From the NCBI GenBank assembly GCA_030650265.1, contig JAUSEJ010000561.1, positions 1 through 5,255 on the forward strand: a DNA stretch of 5,255 nucleotides. Direction: 5' to 3'. The position numbers and the translations under genes are program-made. This stretch comes from Dehalococcoidia bacterium. GTDB lineage: Bacteria; Chloroflexota; Dehalococcoidia; JACPQF01. Below are positions 4,924-5,255 of this stretch, piece by piece (within the stretch, counting starts at the first letter, position 1; the number at the start of each line of letters is the position of its first letter). The notes beneath the pieces were generated by a model that saw only the letters and a list, made by a program, of their open reading frames with translations, was not told the origin of the DNA and searched no databases.

Positions 4924-5255
4924 GTGCCCAGCTAAGGTCAACTTGACTAGCCGGTGAAAGTCCGGTCAGGGTAAGGGTCAGGCCGCCCTGTAGGAGCCGT
5001 CTGACGTCAGGAGCAATCCGAGCGTTAAAGCGATGTCACTCCAACTCAGCAGTCCGTAACATGAAGTGAATCCTGCCGCGTCGTGAACTCCCCGTCCTTC
5101 AGTGGAAGGACGGCCAAGGGGGAGCCGAGCCTGGCATGACTGGGCGAAGGCCATGGAAGGCACCGTGAGAACCTGAAGAGATGGCAGTGCCGAGGAACCC
5201 TCCGGCGTACGGGGAGCGGAATGTTGGGAGAGCCAAGTTGGCAACTGGGGAGACC
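4924..5255 (+). mobile_element. 5' end of a group II intron, inserted antisense to the ABC gene
   Basis: From 4924 the sequence opens GTGCCCAGC, resembling the GTGCGCCCAGC-like 5' end of many bacterial group II introns. Non-coding, highly structured sequence follows that matches my memory of domain I: CCGGTGAAAGTCCGG (4951-4965), GAGCCGAGCCTGGC with TGACTGGGCGAAGGCC, and GAGGAACCC followed by GGCGTACGGGGAGCGG. A strong hairpin CCGTCCTTC-AGTG-GAAGGACGG lies at 5092-5113. The 332 nt seen would be part of the ribozyme; domains II-VI and any reverse transcriptase/maturase gene would lie past the right edge. These introns self-splice from sense RNA and move by retrohoming. This one reads on the plus strand while the host gene is on the minus strand. 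Exact subclass and the exon-binding loops were not resolved. The 5' GTGCC departs slightly from GUGYG. Confidence 0.82.

Noticed and set aside
4978..5244. An 88-codon open frame on the minus strand at the right end
   Set aside because: It falls in the structured group II intron sequence and has no recognisable protein features.

Overview
The window looks like ordinary chromosome from a free-living bacterium of moderate-to-high GC. It carries housekeeping genes, a toxin-antitoxin pair and the edge of an inserted retroelement. My best phylum guess is Chloroflexota (Dehalococcoidia-like) or a neighbouring lineage, held with low to moderate confidence. The reasons are a YqhQ/DUF1385 gene next to rpmE, a zinc-type L31, an L27 that starts directly with MAHKKG (unlike the cleaved N-terminal extension of Bacillota L27, and with no Prp protease gene between rplU and rpmA), QueH-type queuosine synthesis beside ruvB, and two probable TTG starts. 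No rRNA, tRNA or CRISPR is present.

Layout. Positions 1-1554 on the minus strand hold a ribosomal-protein cluster read right to left: rplU (L21), rpmA (L27), rpmE (L31), a strong intrinsic terminator, then yqhQ, which runs off the left edge. The cluster starts from a textbook promoter (TTGACA-17 bp-TATAAT, 1590-1618). About 90 bp upstream of that promoter's leader, 1653-1807 shows no gene or convincing signal. Positions 1808-2474 (minus strand) hold a vapBC toxin-antitoxin operon with overlapping genes, a near-consensus promoter only 7 nt from the antitoxin start codon (probably leaderless mRNA), and an inverted repeat in the promoter that is a candidate VapB operator. Positions 2565-3668 (plus strand) hold ruvB with its own extended -10 promoter. 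The 177-bp gap after ruvB is filled with short-period repeats: four TCAG heptamers and a palindromic element built from CACAAAGR octamers. queH follows at 3846-4418 (plus strand).

Positions 4425-4923 (minus strand, convergent with queH, only 6 bp apart) are the C-terminal part of an ABC exporter nucleotide-binding domain. Its reading frame stops abruptly at 4923/4924, where sequence resembling the 5' end of a group II intron begins and continues to the right edge. The intron points opposite to the ABC gene, so it could not be spliced from the transporter mRNA and the gene is very likely broken.

The most notable features are the antisense group II intron insertion, the leaderless vapB promoter/operator, the 16/32-bp-spaced repeats at the ribosomal-protein promoter, and the composite repeat between ruvB and queH. 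I do not see a clearly new multi-gene system here.
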